DNA from: Cyanobium sp. M55B138
GTDB taxonomy: Bacteria; Cyanobacteriota; Cyanobacteriia; PCC-6307; Cyanobiaceae
Assembly: GCA_018400215.1 (NCBI GenBank)
Contig: JAGYNF010000016.1
Span: forward strand, 1-16,102
Length of the DNA: 16,102 nt
Reading direction: 5' to 3'
The notes beneath the pieces were generated by a model. That model was not told where the DNA came from. It saw only the letters and a program-made list of their open reading frames with translations, and searched no databases. The first letter of the stretch is position 1; the number at the start of each line of letters is the position of its first letter. Shown piece by piece: positions 1 to 7,912 of the stretch. A program made the translations under genes and the position numbers.

Positions 1-14
1 GGCCTGTCTGTTCC

Positions 15-1265
15 TCAGACCACCAGGCGGCGGAAGGTCTTCTTGCCGAGCTGCAGCACCTTGCCCTGCAACTCGGAGGCCGCGGTGAACTGCTGGTTGG
101 GATCGGCCAGCCTCTCGCCATCGAGCTTCACCCCACCCCCCTGGATCTGCCGCCTCGCCTCACTGCTGCTGGCACAGAGGCCGACGGCACTGAGCAGATA
201 GAAGGCCTTGGCCGGAAAGTTCACCGCCACCAGGGATGCTTCCGGCACCTCGGCAGCCGCCGCCCCTTGGCCTGAGGCCCCAGCCACCAGGCTGGCCGCG
301 TCGATCTGGGCCTGACGGGCCGCCTGCTCGCCGTGGCGCAGACGCGTCACCTCCAGCGCCATCGCCTTCTGGCGCTCGCGGCAATTGGCAGGCAGGGCCG
401 AGAGGTCGAGGTCGGTGAGCAGGGTGAGATAGGCCTCAACGACGCCATCGGGCACCTTCTCCAGCTTGGAATACATCGACAGGGGATCCTCCTGGAGCCC
501 CACCGTGTTGGCCAGGCTCTTGCTCATCTTCTGAACCCCATCCAGCCCCGGCAGGATCGGCAGCAACAGTCCGAACTGGGGCCGTTGGCCAAAGTGGCGC
601 TGCAGATCTCGGCCCATGGCCACGTTGAATTTCTGATCGGTGCCGCCCAGCTCCAGATCGGCCTGAATCTGCACGGAGTCGTAGCCCTGCAGCAGGGGGT
701 AGAGAAATTCGTGCAATGCGATCGGCGTGCCCGATCCGTAACGGTTGGCGAAGTCCTCCTTGGCCAGCATCTGCCCCACGGTGCTGATGCCGAGCAACTC
801 GATGACCTGGGGGAGATCCAGCCCCGCCAGCCATTCGCTGTTGCGGCGCACCTCCAGCCGACCGGGGGTCTGGAAATCCAGCAGGCTGTGGCTGGGGTCC
901 TGATCCTGGCCGAGCTGGGCCAGGTAGGTGGCGGCATTGGCCTCCACCTGGTCAGCCGTCAGCTGCACGCGGGTGGTGCTCTTGCCGGTGGGGTCACCGA
1001 TGCGGGCGGTGAAATCGCCGATGATCAGCACGGCCGTGTGGCCCGCATCCTGGAAGGCCCGCAACTTGCGGAACAGGATCGAGTGGCCCAGGTGAATGTC
1101 TGAGCCGGTGGGATCAATGCCGAGCTTGACCCGCAGGGGCCGTCCCTGGCCGGCGGCCTCGTCGAGGCGGCCTGCCAGAAGCTGATCGGGATCGCGTCCA
1201 GCGGTTGCAGCGGGGAAGAGATCGGCCATTCCCCGCTGCAACCAGGGCGGCAAAACGGCAGGCAT
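15..1265 (-). CDS. tyrS: Tyrosyl-tRNA synthetase (TyrZ-like type)
   Basis: Class I aminoacyl-tRNA synthetase that activates tyrosine with ATP and charges tRNA-Tyr in the cytoplasm. The 416-residue protein has the HIGH-type motif as HLGH at residues 58-61, an IGDPTGKS segment around 88-95, the tyrosine/tRNA pocket stretch [11 protein letters not shown] near 204-214, and the KMSKS loop at 246-250. The last 65 or so residues look like an S4 RNA-binding domain ([17 protein letters not shown]). Length and the HLGH/KMSKS pair fit the TyrZ-like subgroup rather than the E. coli TyrS subgroup. The start is ATG and the stop is TGA only 14 bases from the window edge. It lies 50 nt downstream of the DUF1825 gene on the same strand and may share its transcript. 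All catalytic motifs are intact. Confidence 0.97.
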   Translation of the reverse strand: MPAVLPPWLQRGMADLFPAATAGRDPDQLLAGRLDEAAGQGRPLRVKLGIDPTGSDIHLGHSILFRKLRAFQDAGHTAVLIIGDFTARIGDPTGKSTTRVQLTADQVEANAATYLAQLGQDQDPSHSLLDFQTPGRLEVRRNSEWLAGLDLPQVIELLGISTVGQMLAKEDFANRYGSGTPIALHEFLYPLLQGYDSVQIQADLELGGTDQKFNVAMGRDLQRHFGQRPQFGLLLPILPGLDGVQKMSKSLANTVGLQEDPLSMYSKLEKVPDGVVEAYLTLLTDLDLSALPANCRERQKAMALEVTRLRHGEQAARQAQIDAASLVAGASGQGAAAAEVPEASLVAVNFPAKAFYLLSAVGLCASSSEARRQIQGGGVKLDGERLADPNQQFTAASELQGKVLQLGKKTFRRLVV

Positions 1266-1315
1266 GGGGGTCTCGGGGAGATCTGGCTGGACGGCCGGAT
1301 CGTAGGGAGGCAGGG

Positions 1316-1639
1316 TCAGTCCTCCTCCTCAAGCTGGGTTTTCATCCGCTCCAGGGTTTGGTGCATCTGCTGAAACATCGTGTCTGGCGTGAGGCCAAAC
1401 TGCCCCAACTGGGTGCGCAGCTGCTCCACGGTGAGCTTGGCCTGGAAGTCTTCCGAGAGCTCAAAGCGCTTCATGAAGACGCGATAGCGCTCCATCACGT
1501 CCTCCATGCGCTCGATGTAGAGCTTTTTGCCCTCGCGGTCGAACTTGCCGTACTCGCCGCCCAGCTGCATCAGCTGCTGGTAGTCACCGAACAGGCGCTT
1601 GGCCTCCTCTTGAACGATGTCGGAGTCAAAAAAGGCCAT
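1316..1639 (-). CDS. DUF1825 family small protein, cyanobacterial
   Basis: A 107-residue soluble, charged, mostly helical protein with no signal peptide or membrane segment. It starts [20 protein letters not shown] and ends in an acidic tail (QLEEED). I recognise the sequence as the DUF1825 family, which is widespread in cyanobacteria and has no function I can state. It begins with ATG and precedes tyrS by 50 nt, so the two are probably co-transcribed. It diverges from the LuxR-type regulator across 168 nt. The family assignment comes from recall of the conserved N-terminus ([17 protein letters not shown]) and not from a search. Confidence 0.9.
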   Translation of the reverse strand: MAFFDSDIVQEEAKRLFGDYQQLMQLGGEYGKFDREGKKLYIERMEDVMERYRVFMKRFELSEDFQAKLTVEQLRTQLGQFGLTPDTMFQQMHQTLERMKTQLEEED

Positions 1640-1807
1640 CGCCTACGGGCCGAAGCCGCACTGGGTCGATTCTGAACAGCAAGATGCCCACCGGCGAGTG
1701 CGGAAAGACGTAACAAGCTGTTGAGAAGCGACCGCCCAGGTTCGATCCGGCACAGCCAGGGCTGGCGACCCTTGACAACATGCGGGTCTTGAGACGCCGA
1801 CCCGGGT
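1640..1807. promoter_or_regulatory. Divergent spacer between DUF1825/tyrS and luxR-type gene
   Basis: A 168-nt gene-free stretch between two divergent transcription units, so it should hold both promoters. On the plus strand a perfect TTGACA (-35 type) lies at 1772-1777, but no good -10 hexamer follows at 16-18 nt and the regulator's TTG start is only about 30 nt further on. I found no convincing promoter for the minus strand. The promoter placement is inference from gene layout. Confidence 0.35.
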
Positions 1808-2521
1808 TTGAACTTCACACCCCTGCTGGCCCAGATACGGGCCAACCAACAGGCGAGCCAGTCGTTGCTGCGCCAGGCGCGGGTGCTGCTCTGCCTGGGG
1901 GATCGGGCCCTGCTCTGTCTGTTCGCCATGCAGGCCATGGAGAGTGCCACGGTGCTGGGTGCCGTGACCTGTGCCCAGGAAGCCATGGTGGTGGTGGAGC
2001 AGCAACGGCCCTCCCTGGTGCTGCTCTCCGATCAGCTGGAGCAGGGAAATGGCATTGCCCTGGTGGAATGGCTCAAGACGCACCACCCCGAGACCCGGGT
2101 GCTGCTGCTGGTGGCCCAGGTGCAGCGCCAGCACGCCATTCAGCGGGCCATGGACGCCTGTTGCGACGGGATCGTGCTGCAATCAAGGTTTGGATCCGGC
2201 GCCATGCTGGCCGCCCTGCACGCCGTGAGCGGTGGGGGCATCTACATCGACAAGACCTTGCGGGATGGCTTCAGGCAAGGCGATGGCCACGCCGGCCCCC
2301 TCGAGCCCCTCACCGAGCGGGAACGGCAGGTGCTGCAGGAGGTGGCCTACGGGGACAGCAACCAGGAGATTGGCCAGACCCTCTATCTCTCCAGCGACAC
2401 GGTGAAAACCCATCTGGGCCATGTGCTGCGCAAGCTGCCGGCCCGGGATCGCACCCAGGCGGCATTGCGGGGCGTGCGCTGGGGGCTGATCGAGTGGCCT
2501 GATGAGCTCGCCCCCGGCTAA
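1808..2521 (+). CDS. LuxR/NarL-type regulator with degenerate receiver domain
   Basis: A 237-residue DNA-binding protein. Residues about 165-230 form a clear LuxR-type helix-turn-helix (LTERERQVLQEVAYGDSNQEI, then SSDTVKTHLGHVLRKL). Residues about 23-155 keep the rhythm of a response-regulator receiver (ARVLLCLGDRALL, PSLVLLSDQL, TRVLLLVAQ, DGIVLQS). Key positions have changed. The phosphoacceptor Asp aligns with Ser74 (next residue Asp75), the switch Thr/Ser with Val102, the conserved Lys with Gln125, and only one acidic residue (Asp32) remains in the first loop. It therefore probably works without aspartyl phosphorylation. TTG at 1808 is the only reasonable start, because an in-frame stop lies at 1790-1792. 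Its end overlaps the HhH gene by 20 nt, which suggests an operon. Confidence 0.85.
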   Translation: MNFTPLLAQIRANQQASQSLLRQARVLLCLGDRALLCLFAMQAMESATVLGAVTCAQEAMVVVEQQRPSLVLLSDQLEQGNGIALVEWLKTHHPETRVLLLVAQVQRQHAIQRAMDACCDGIVLQSRFGSGAMLAALHAVSGGGIYIDKTLRDGFRQGDGHAGPLEPLTERERQVLQEVAYGDSNQEIGQTLYLSSDTVKTHLGHVLRKLPARDRTQAALRGVRWGLIEWPDELAPG

Positions 2522-3251
2522 CTTCAACACCAGGCTGCGCCAAGAGTGTTTCAGCATGGCCAGGCGCCACTGGCTCGATCCCCTCGCCCGCCAGCTGCTC
2601 GTGGTGAGCGGCCAGCTGCCAGCCAGTCGGGCCAAGCCGAAGGCTGGGCCGCCGGCCCCCGGGACTCGCCAGGCGCAGGACGCTCCAGACACCAGCGTGG
2701 AACGGGAACTGGTGGCACTGAAGTTGCGCCACAACCCCGACTACCAACTCACCGGTTCAGCCGATGTGGAACATGCCGCAGCCCTGGGCTGGCGCCTTGA
2801 TGTGAACCGGGCCCGGGAGTCCGACTGGCGACGGCTGCCCGGGCTAACCGACCCCCAACTCGACCTGCTGCTGCGGCTGCAGGCAGGTGGCGTGCAGCTG
2901 AGTGGGCCCGAGGATCTGCAACGCCTGCTCAATCTCAGCGATGCCCAGCTGCAGCTGTGGTCGCCCCTGCTCGCGTTCCGGTGGTATGCCGAACCGATGG
3001 CCAGCGGGGGGCCGTTGCCGCCACTCGACCTCAACCGGGCCACGGCCCGCCAGCTGGAGGCCCTGGGCCTCTCGGCCGAACGGCTGCAGCGCCTGCTGCG
3101 GGAGCGGGCCCGGCGGCCGTTTCAAGACCTGGCCGACCTCCAGCAGAGGCTGCAGATCCCACCAGCCCTGGTGGAAGCCTGGATCGGCAAGGTGTGCTTC
3201 GGCGCTGGGCCGGTGGGGCCGGAGTTGCCCCCCGGGACGAAACGCCGGTGA
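2502..3251 (+). CDS. Protein with two ComEA-like helix-hairpin-helix modules
   Basis: A 249-residue protein with two related modules. Module 1 (about 98-160) starts LDVNRARESDWRRLPGL and module 2 (about 173-232) starts LDLNRATARQLEALGLS. Both have the ComEA-type pattern 'LdlNrAs..eL..lpGl....a..ll..R...F....dL', a helix-hairpin-helix fold that usually binds DNA non-specifically. Residues 41-65 are Pro/Ala-rich and look like a linker. I see no signal peptide or membrane helix, unlike true ComEA, so it is probably cytoplasmic. The ATG at 2502 overlaps the regulator gene by 20 nt; ATG 2556 (starting MARRHWLDPL) is a possible alternative start. It is followed after 8 nt by the GIY-YIG gene. The DNA-binding role is inferred from the fold. 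Confidence 0.8.
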   Translation: MSSPPANFNTRLRQECFSMARRHWLDPLARQLLVVSGQLPASRAKPKAGPPAPGTRQAQDAPDTSVERELVALKLRHNPDYQLTGSADVEHAAALGWRLDVNRARESDWRRLPGLTDPQLDLLLRLQAGGVQLSGPEDLQRLLNLSDAQLQLWSPLLAFRWYAEPMASGGPLPPLDLNRATARQLEALGLSAERLQRLLRERARRPFQDLADLQQRLQIPPALVEAWIGKVCFGAGPVGPELPPGTKRR

Positions 3252-3259
3252 CCCCAGCC

Positions 3260-3877
3260 ATGCCTGGCCAGACGCCACCCGCCAGCCACCGGCAGGGCAA
3301 CCTGTTCAACCCGGCGGCAGGGCAGGTGGGGCCGGAACCTGAACTGCATCTCCAGGCGCGGCAACTGCGGCGGTGGCAGCAGGGCCTCGGTGCCTATCAG
3401 GCGCCGCTCTTCGATGGGCAGGCCAGCCCCGGCTGCCAGGGCGACCTCTTCGGCGGTGGCCATGGACCCAGCGACGCGGCGGCGGACATCAATCCCCTCA
3501 GCCTGCGGGCCCAGACCCTGCTCTTCTGGCGCTGGCCCCAGGCACCCCAGCGGGGGGCGGCGCTCTATTTCGTTCTGGACACCGCCCCTGCTGAGCACGC
3601 GCCCCTGCTGCTCTACGTGGGAGAAACCTCCAGGGCCGATCAGCGCTGGAAGGGCGAACACGACTGCAAGCACTACCTGGCCGCCTACAGCGAGGCCCTG
3701 GCTCGGGCGGGGCTGAGCTGCCAACTCAACATCCGCTTCTGGCTGGATGTGCCCGAAGCCCTACGGCCACGTCGGGCGCTGGAGCAGGCCCTGATCCGGC
3801 GTTGGCTGCCTCCCTTCAACAAGGAAACCCGGCAGCGCTGGGCCACCCCCTTCACGGCGGATCCCGGCTCGGGCTGA
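3260..3877 (+). CDS. GIY-YIG nuclease-fold protein with QxxLF motifs
   Basis: A 205-residue protein with a GIY-YIG-like domain in its C-terminal half. LYFV (102-105) and LYVGET (118-123) replace the two canonical strands. Arg129-Trp130, Glu175 (LEQALIRRW) and Asn187 (PPFNK) sit where the family's catalytic Arg, metal-binding Glu and Asn are expected, so activity is plausible. The first 100 residues look low in structure and contain QGNLF (12-16), QAPLF (47-51) and QGDLF (60-64), which resemble the sliding-clamp binding pentapeptide (QLxLF). I chose ATG 3260 because it lies 8 nt after the HhH stop; the longer open frame upstream is Pro/Gly/Ala-rich shadow coding. The family match is clear, but the cellular role is unknown. 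Confidence 0.85.
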   Translation: MPGQTPPASHRQGNLFNPAAGQVGPEPELHLQARQLRRWQQGLGAYQAPLFDGQASPGCQGDLFGGGHGPSDAAADINPLSLRAQTLLFWRWPQAPQRGAALYFVLDTAPAEHAPLLLYVGETSRADQRWKGEHDCKHYLAAYSEALARAGLSCQLNIRFWLDVPEALRPRRALEQALIRRWLPPFNKETRQRWATPFTADPGSG

Positions 3878-3923
3878 GGGCTACAGGCAATGGCTACGAT
3901 CACGGCCTTGCCCGGGCTGGTTG

Positions 3924-5453
3924 ATGGAGTTTCGCTGCATTCCTGAAGATCTCAGCCAAGCCCTAGGCCGCTGGGATGGCGACACCTTGGCCGTGGGCCT
4001 GTTTGCGCTCGAGCCGGCCGCAACAACCAGCCAGCCCCTGCGGCAGCAGCTGGCCGCCAGTTTTGGCCCCGCCCTGCTGGAGCGCCTGGAGCAACGGGGT
4101 TTCAACGCCAAGCGTGGGGAATGCATCAGCTTCGAGCGGCTGGATGCCTCTCCCGGCACCCTGATCCTGGTGGGGCTCGGCGAACCGGCCCGCTTCGACC
4201 TGAACGCCCTGCGCCATGCGGCGGCGGCCGCCGCCACCGCCGCGGGCCAGCGCCACAGCCGCGATCTGGGACTGGCCCTGCCCTGGGACGCGCTGGATGC
4301 CACCGCGTCGGCCTCCGCGGCCGCAGCTGCAGCCGAAGCGGTGCGACTGAGCCTGTATCGGGATCAGCGCTTTCGCAGTGAGCCCGAAGAGCGTCCGCCC
4401 CTGGAGCGACTCAGCCTGATCGCCGTGGCGGAGCAGACCGAGGCGAACCTCGCTGGCGTGGCAGCCCGCTGTGCCGGCGTGGAACTGGCCCGCCAACTGG
4501 TGGCAGCCCCACCCAACGTGGCGACTCCCCAGCACCTGGCCGACACCGCTGCCGCAATTGCCAGCGACTTCGGCCTGGAGCTGCAGGTGCTGGAGCGCAG
4601 CGACTGTGAAGCCCTGGGGATGGGGGCCTATCTCGGCGTCGCCCAGGGATCGGAGCTGGCACCGAAGTTCATCCACCTCACCTACCGCCCGGCAGGTGAG
4701 GTGCGGCGACGGATCGCCCTGGTGGGCAAGGGTCTCACCTTCGATTCAGGGGGCTACAACCTCAAGACCGGCGGCTCCCAGATCGAAATGATGAAGTACG
4801 ACATGGGGGGCAGCGCCGCCGTGCTGGGGGCAGCTCGCGCCATTGCCGAACTGAAGCCTGAGGGGGTGGAAGTGCATGTGATCGTGGCCGCCTGCGAGAA
4901 CATGATCAGCGGCGGTGCTGTGCATCCCGGCGACATCCTCACCGCCTCGAATGGCAAGACCATCGAGATCAACAACACCGATGCAGAGGGACGCCTCACC
5001 CTGGCCGATGCCCTGGTGTATGCCTGCCGCCTCGAGCTCGATGCCGTGGTGGATCTGGCCACCCTCACGGGGGCTTGTGTGATTGCCCTGGGCGACGAGA
5101 TGGCCGGTCTCTGGGCAACCAGCGACGGACTGGCGGAGGTCCTTCAAACCGCCGGGCTGGCCGGTGGCGAAGACCTCTGGCGCATGCCCCTGCGGCAGTC
5201 CTACAAGGCCGGCCTCAAGAGCCCGGTGGCCGATCTGAAGAACACCGGGCCAAGGCCCGGTGGCTCCATTACCGCGGCCCTCTTCCTGCAGGACTTCGTG
5301 CCCCAGGGGTTGCCCTGGGCCCACCTGGATATCGCCGGCACGGTTTGGAGCGACAAGGGCCGCGGCCAGGATCCAGCCGGCCCAACCGGGTTTGGCGTGC
5401 GCACCCTGGTGAACTGGGTGGCCGCCGGAGCTCCCCTCGAGGGCGCCACCTAG
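3924..5453 (+). CDS. pepA: Leucyl aminopeptidase (M17 cytosol aminopeptidase)
   Basis: A two-metal aminopeptidase that removes N-terminal residues, especially leucine, from peptides during cytoplasmic peptide turnover; it normally forms hexamers. The 509-residue length is typical. The family signature NNTDAEGRL is at about 350-358. The metal and catalytic residues all line up with E. coli PepA: Lys269, Asp274, Lys281, Asp293, Asp353, Glu355 and Arg357. The variable N-terminal domain is Ala-rich (runs near 100-107 and 130-138). A TTG lies just before the ATG at 3924; I prefer ATG. A TACGAT hexamer at 3895-3900 would suit a -10 box with a very short leader, but no matching -35 is seen. The gene follows the GIY-YIG gene by 46 nt. 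Confidence 0.97.
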   Translation: MEFRCIPEDLSQALGRWDGDTLAVGLFALEPAATTSQPLRQQLAASFGPALLERLEQRGFNAKRGECISFERLDASPGTLILVGLGEPARFDLNALRHAAAAAATAAGQRHSRDLGLALPWDALDATASASAAAAAAEAVRLSLYRDQRFRSEPEERPPLERLSLIAVAEQTEANLAGVAARCAGVELARQLVAAPPNVATPQHLADTAAAIASDFGLELQVLERSDCEALGMGAYLGVAQGSELAPKFIHLTYRPAGEVRRRIALVGKGLTFDSGGYNLKTGGSQIEMMKYDMGGSAAVLGAARAIAELKPEGVEVHVIVAACENMISGGAVHPGDILTASNGKTIEINNTDAEGRLTLADALVYACRLELDAVVDLATLTGACVIALGDEMAGLWATSDGLAEVLQTAGLAGGEDLWRMPLRQSYKAGLKSPVADLKNTGPRPGGSITAALFLQDFVPQGLPWAHLDIAGTVWSDKGRGQDPAGPTGFGVRTLVNWVAAGAPLEGAT

Positions 5454-5486
5454 GTTGATGCTGACCTTGCCAACGCTGTCTCCACC

Positions 5487-5771
5487 ATGGCCGTGAAGAA
5501 GATCCGCTGGTACGCGAAGGCCCAGTTGGGCGTTTTGCTCCTACCCGCTGGGCTGTGCCTGTTTGGCGAGGCCGTGATCCGTAAGGGCCTTGAAGAGCTG
5601 GGCAAGCGGGCGGAACTGGCCACGGTGGCCGGCGACAGCCTGCCTGTGAAATTCCTGCAGGCCCCAGGGCCCTGGTTCTGGTATGGCACCTTTGGCCTGA
5701 TCCTGATCAATGCCGGCGTGGGGCTGATGATTGAAAGCGGCCTGCTGCGCGGCTATCCGCGCCAGAGCTGA
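5487..5771 (+). CDS. Small two-helix membrane protein, unknown function
   Basis: A 94-residue protein with two hydrophobic segments, about residues 13-31 (LGVLLLPAGLCLFGEAVI) and 63-86 (WFWYGTFGLILINAGVGLMI). A charged loop of about 30 residues joins them (KGLEELGKRAELATVAGD). The N-terminus is basic (MAVKKIRWYAK), so both termini are probably cytoplasmic with the loop outside, by the positive-inside rule. It begins 33 nt after pepA and is likely on the same transcript. I do not recognise a named family. Real coding is supported by the ordered pattern of helices and loop and by the ATG start close behind pepA. Confidence 0.75.
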   Translation: MAVKKIRWYAKAQLGVLLLPAGLCLFGEAVIRKGLEELGKRAELATVAGDSLPVKFLQAPGPWFWYGTFGLILINAGVGLMIESGLLRGYPRQS

Positions 5772-5773
5772 CC

Positions 5774-5785
5774 GGCCCATGGGCC
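5774..5785. repeat. 12-bp GC palindrome between convergent genes
   Basis: GGCCCATGGGCC is a perfect palindrome in the 18-nt gap between the stop of the plus-strand membrane protein gene and the stop of the minus-strand small ORF. As RNA it could form at best a 4-5 bp GC stem with a tiny loop on either strand. No T-run follows, so a terminator role is only a guess. Confidence 0.3.
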
Positions 5786-5789
5786 AACC

Positions 5790-5969
5790 TCAGGCCACCT
5801 TGAGACCCACCAAGACATCTGCAGGCGACTCCAGGGCATGGATTTGCCAGCGCGCCCGCTCACCACACTGGCCGAGCAGACGGTCCAGGTCATCGGCCGC
5901 CTGCTTGGGGCTGTCGTAGGGGCCAATATGGCGGGTGTGCAGACCGTCCCGAATGGTCAGGAGATACAT
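5790..5969 (-). CDS. Small 59-residue protein, unknown function
   Basis: An ORF on the minus strand from ATG (5969) to TGA (5790). It starts MYLLTIRDGLHTRHIGPYDS and continues PKQAADDLDRLLGQ, with a final hydrophobic strand DVLVGLKVA. The order looks like a small alpha/beta fold: strand, turn, strand, helix, two strands. G or C ends 44 of 59 codons, as in neighbouring genes, and no other gene occupies this stretch. It lies 51 nt downstream of msrA, so it could be the last gene of the long minus-strand run. It could instead have its own promoter, since a TAAAGT box sits at 5994-5999 on the minus strand. I have a weak memory of similar small picocyanobacterial proteins but cannot name a family. 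Confidence 0.65.
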   Translation of the reverse strand: MYLLTIRDGLHTRHIGPYDSPKQAADDLDRLLGQCGERARWQIHALESPADVLVGLKVA

Positions 5970-6020
5970 ATCATTCGCAACGCGGCGGAACCTACTTTAG
6001 CCAGTTAAAAACGGAATGCA

Positions 6021-6710
6021 TCACGGCACCACCCTGACTCCCCAGGGCTCCCCCGTGCGGGCTTTCAAACCCCAGACCGCGTCCAGGCGGCGGTCGCGTC
6101 CACAGGCCCAGCGGTAGTAGCCGTATTTGAGCGGCTGGAGCCTGGCGTAGTTCTGGTGGTAGTCCTCAGCGGGCCAGAAGCGGTCGAAGGGCTGGATCGT
6201 CACCCTGAGATCGGTCTCAGCACGTCCCAATTCGAGGGCGGCTGCAGCCCGACTGGCCTCAGCCTGGCGCCGCTGGGTGCCATCCGCAACGAAGATCACC
6301 GGCCGGTAGGAGTCGCCGCGATCACAGAACTGGCCACCGCCATCGAGGGGATCAATCTGGCGCCAGTAGGTGCGCAGCAGGTCTGCAACACTGAGCTGGG
6401 CGGGATCGAAGCGCACCCGCACACTCTCCTGGTGGCCAGTGCCCCCCGCCGAAACCTGCTGGTAGGTGGGATGGGCCGTCCGGCCGCCGCTGTAGCCACT
6501 CTGCACATCCAGCACGCCGGGGAGGGTCTCCAGATCGTGCTCCAGGCACCAAAAACAGCCCCCCGCCAGCACCGCCTGCTGCTCCGGCTCGGGTGCTGCC
6601 GCCGCCACGGGATCCTGCCCCCCTGGCCATCCCAGCACCAGCACCAGGGCCAGCAGCCAGCCCAGAAACACCTTGCCGGCATCGCGCCAGCTCACCAACA
6701 CGGGATTCAC
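6021..6710 (-). CDS. msrA: Peptide methionine-S-sulfoxide reductase, exported
   Basis: Reduces methionine S-sulfoxide in oxidised proteins. The family motif GCFWC, with its catalytic Cys, lies about 50 residues into the protein. Also present are the SGYSGG segment, [18 protein letters not shown], and a C-terminal [12 protein letters not shown] whose Cys probably serves as a resolving residue. In front of the catalytic domain is an export signal: a short basic region, [15 protein letters not shown], then DPVAAAA, a good signal-peptidase site. The enzyme therefore probably acts in the periplasm or thylakoid lumen. I chose the GTG at 6710 because it overlaps the lpxB stop as GTGA and gives a normal short n-region. 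An in-frame ATG at 6737 would add nine residues and overlap lpxB by 31 nt. Confidence 0.93.
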   Translation of the reverse strand: MNPVLVSWRDAGKVFLGWLLALVLVLGWPGGQDPVAAAAPEPEQQAVLAGGCFWCLEHDLETLPGVLDVQSGYSGGRTAHPTYQQVSAGGTGHQESVRVRFDPAQLSVADLLRTYWRQIDPLDGGGQFCDRGDSYRPVIFVADGTQRRQAEASRAAAALELGRAETDLRVTIQPFDRFWPAEDYHQNYARLQPLKYGYYRWACGRDRRLDAVWGLKARTGEPWGVRVVP

Positions 6711-7912
6711 AGGGCAGCTCGGGGGGTGGATCGGCATTGGAGCTGGTCCAGGATGGCGGCTGCGGCCCGATCGGTGACACCGGGTTCACCCAACGCCTCA
6801 CCGAGGCGGATGTAGCCCTCCACCATGGCTCGACGTTCTGGGCTGGAGCCATCGAGCAGGGGCAGGGCGCAACGCACGATGGCCGAAGCATGGAGATCCT
6901 CCTGGAGAAGCTCCGGCAGCAGCCGTTCCCCGAGCACCAAGTTCACCGGTGAGATGTGGGGCACGCTGAAGCGCAAGAGGGTTCGGGCCACAAACGCCGT
7001 GAACCCACTCACCCGGTAAACCACCACCTGGGGGACTCCCCGCAGGGCCAGCTCCAGATTCACCGTGCCGGACTTCGCCAGGGCCAAATCCGCGGCCGCA
7101 AACAGGGCCGGCTTGAGGCGATCAGCATCGGCGGCGGCAATCACGGTGGCCCGCACCCCAGCCAGGCGCAGCTGCTGAACCAAACGGATCTCAAAACCCG
7201 GCAGACCCGCGGGCACCACCACCTGGAGGGTGGGGTCAAGCCGCTGCAGCTCAGCCGCTGCGGCCACGATGTGGGGCAGCATGTAGCGGAGCTCCTGCCT
7301 GCGGGAGGCCGGCATCAACAACAGCACCGGTGCCTCCTGGTGCAGGCCCAACTGCTGACGAGCCTCGCCCCGCTCCGGCGCGGCGCTGACCGTGTCCAGG
7401 AGCGGATGGCCCACGTAGGCCACGTTGGCGCCGCGGCAGCGGTAGTAGCGGGCCTCGTCCTGAAAAATCGCGAGGATCTGGTCGGTGAAACGGATCAGGT
7501 TGGTACGCCCCTTGGATCCGAATTTGAACGCCCACTCCTGGGGGGCGATGTAATAGGTGATCGGCACATCGGGATAGCGCCGTTTGATACTGAGACCCAG
7601 GCTCACATTGGGGCCCATATAGTCAATCAGCACAACGCCATCGGGCAGTTGCTGCCGAAACCAGCGCTGCAGACGCCGCTGCAGACGCAGCGTCGGCAGG
7701 ACAAAGGGAATCGCTTCCCACAGGCCAATCGCCCCCATGCGCATGGTGTTGGCCAGCAGGCGGGCCCCTGCCCGCTCCATCCGCTCGCCACCGAGGGCAA
7801 CAATCTCAAGCTCCAGCTGGCGGCGCCTGGCCTCCCGATAAAGGGCCCGCACCAGCAACGATCCCTGCAGATCGCCGGAGACCTCGCCGGTGCTCACCAA
7901 GAGACGCAGCAT
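6707..7912 (-). CDS. lpxB: Lipid-A-disaccharide synthase
   Basis: GT19-family glycosyltransferase that joins UDP-diacylglucosamine and lipid X into the lipid A disaccharide at the inner face of the cytoplasmic membrane. The 401 residues contain STGEVSGD (7-14), the LIDYMGPN segment with Asp97, YIAPQEWAF (121-129), VGHPLLD (167-173), SGTVNLE (281-287) in the nucleotide-sugar site, and PELLQED (333-339). All match the E. coli enzyme's landmarks. The ATG overlaps the lpxA stop by one base (TGATG), implying translational coupling, and the 3' end overlaps msrA. Confidence 0.97.
   Translation of the reverse strand: MLRLLVSTGEVSGDLQGSLLVRALYREARRRQLELEIVALGGERMERAGARLLANTMRMGAIGLWEAIPFVLPTLRLQRRLQRWFRQQLPDGVVLIDYMGPNVSLGLSIKRRYPDVPITYYIAPQEWAFKFGSKGRTNLIRFTDQILAIFQDEARYYRCRGANVAYVGHPLLDTVSAAPERGEARQQLGLHQEAPVLLLMPASRRQELRYMLPHIVAAAAELQRLDPTLQVVVPAGLPGFEIRLVQQLRLAGVRATVIAAADADRLKPALFAAADLALAKSGTVNLELALRGVPQVVVYRVSGFTAFVARTLLRFSVPHISPVNLVLGERLLPELLQEDLHASAIVRCALPLLDGSSPERRAMVEGYIRLGEALGEPGVTDRAAAAILDQLQCRSTPRAAL

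Noticed and set aside
333..1103. A 256-codon plus-strand open frame opposite tyrS.
   Set aside because: It mirrors tyrS, whose HLGH and KMSKS motifs are intact, and the antisense product shows only the His/Gln/Leu bias of GC-rich shadows.
1772..1777. Perfect TTGACA as a firm promoter for the luxR-type gene.
   Set aside because: No acceptable -10 hexamer lies at the right distance, so I mention it only within the spacer entry.
2957..3259. An N-terminal extension of 101 codons in frame with the GIY-YIG gene.
   Set aside because: The extension is Pro/Gly/Ala/Arg-rich and lies wholly within the second HhH module of the upstream gene. The ATG at 3260 directly follows that gene's stop.
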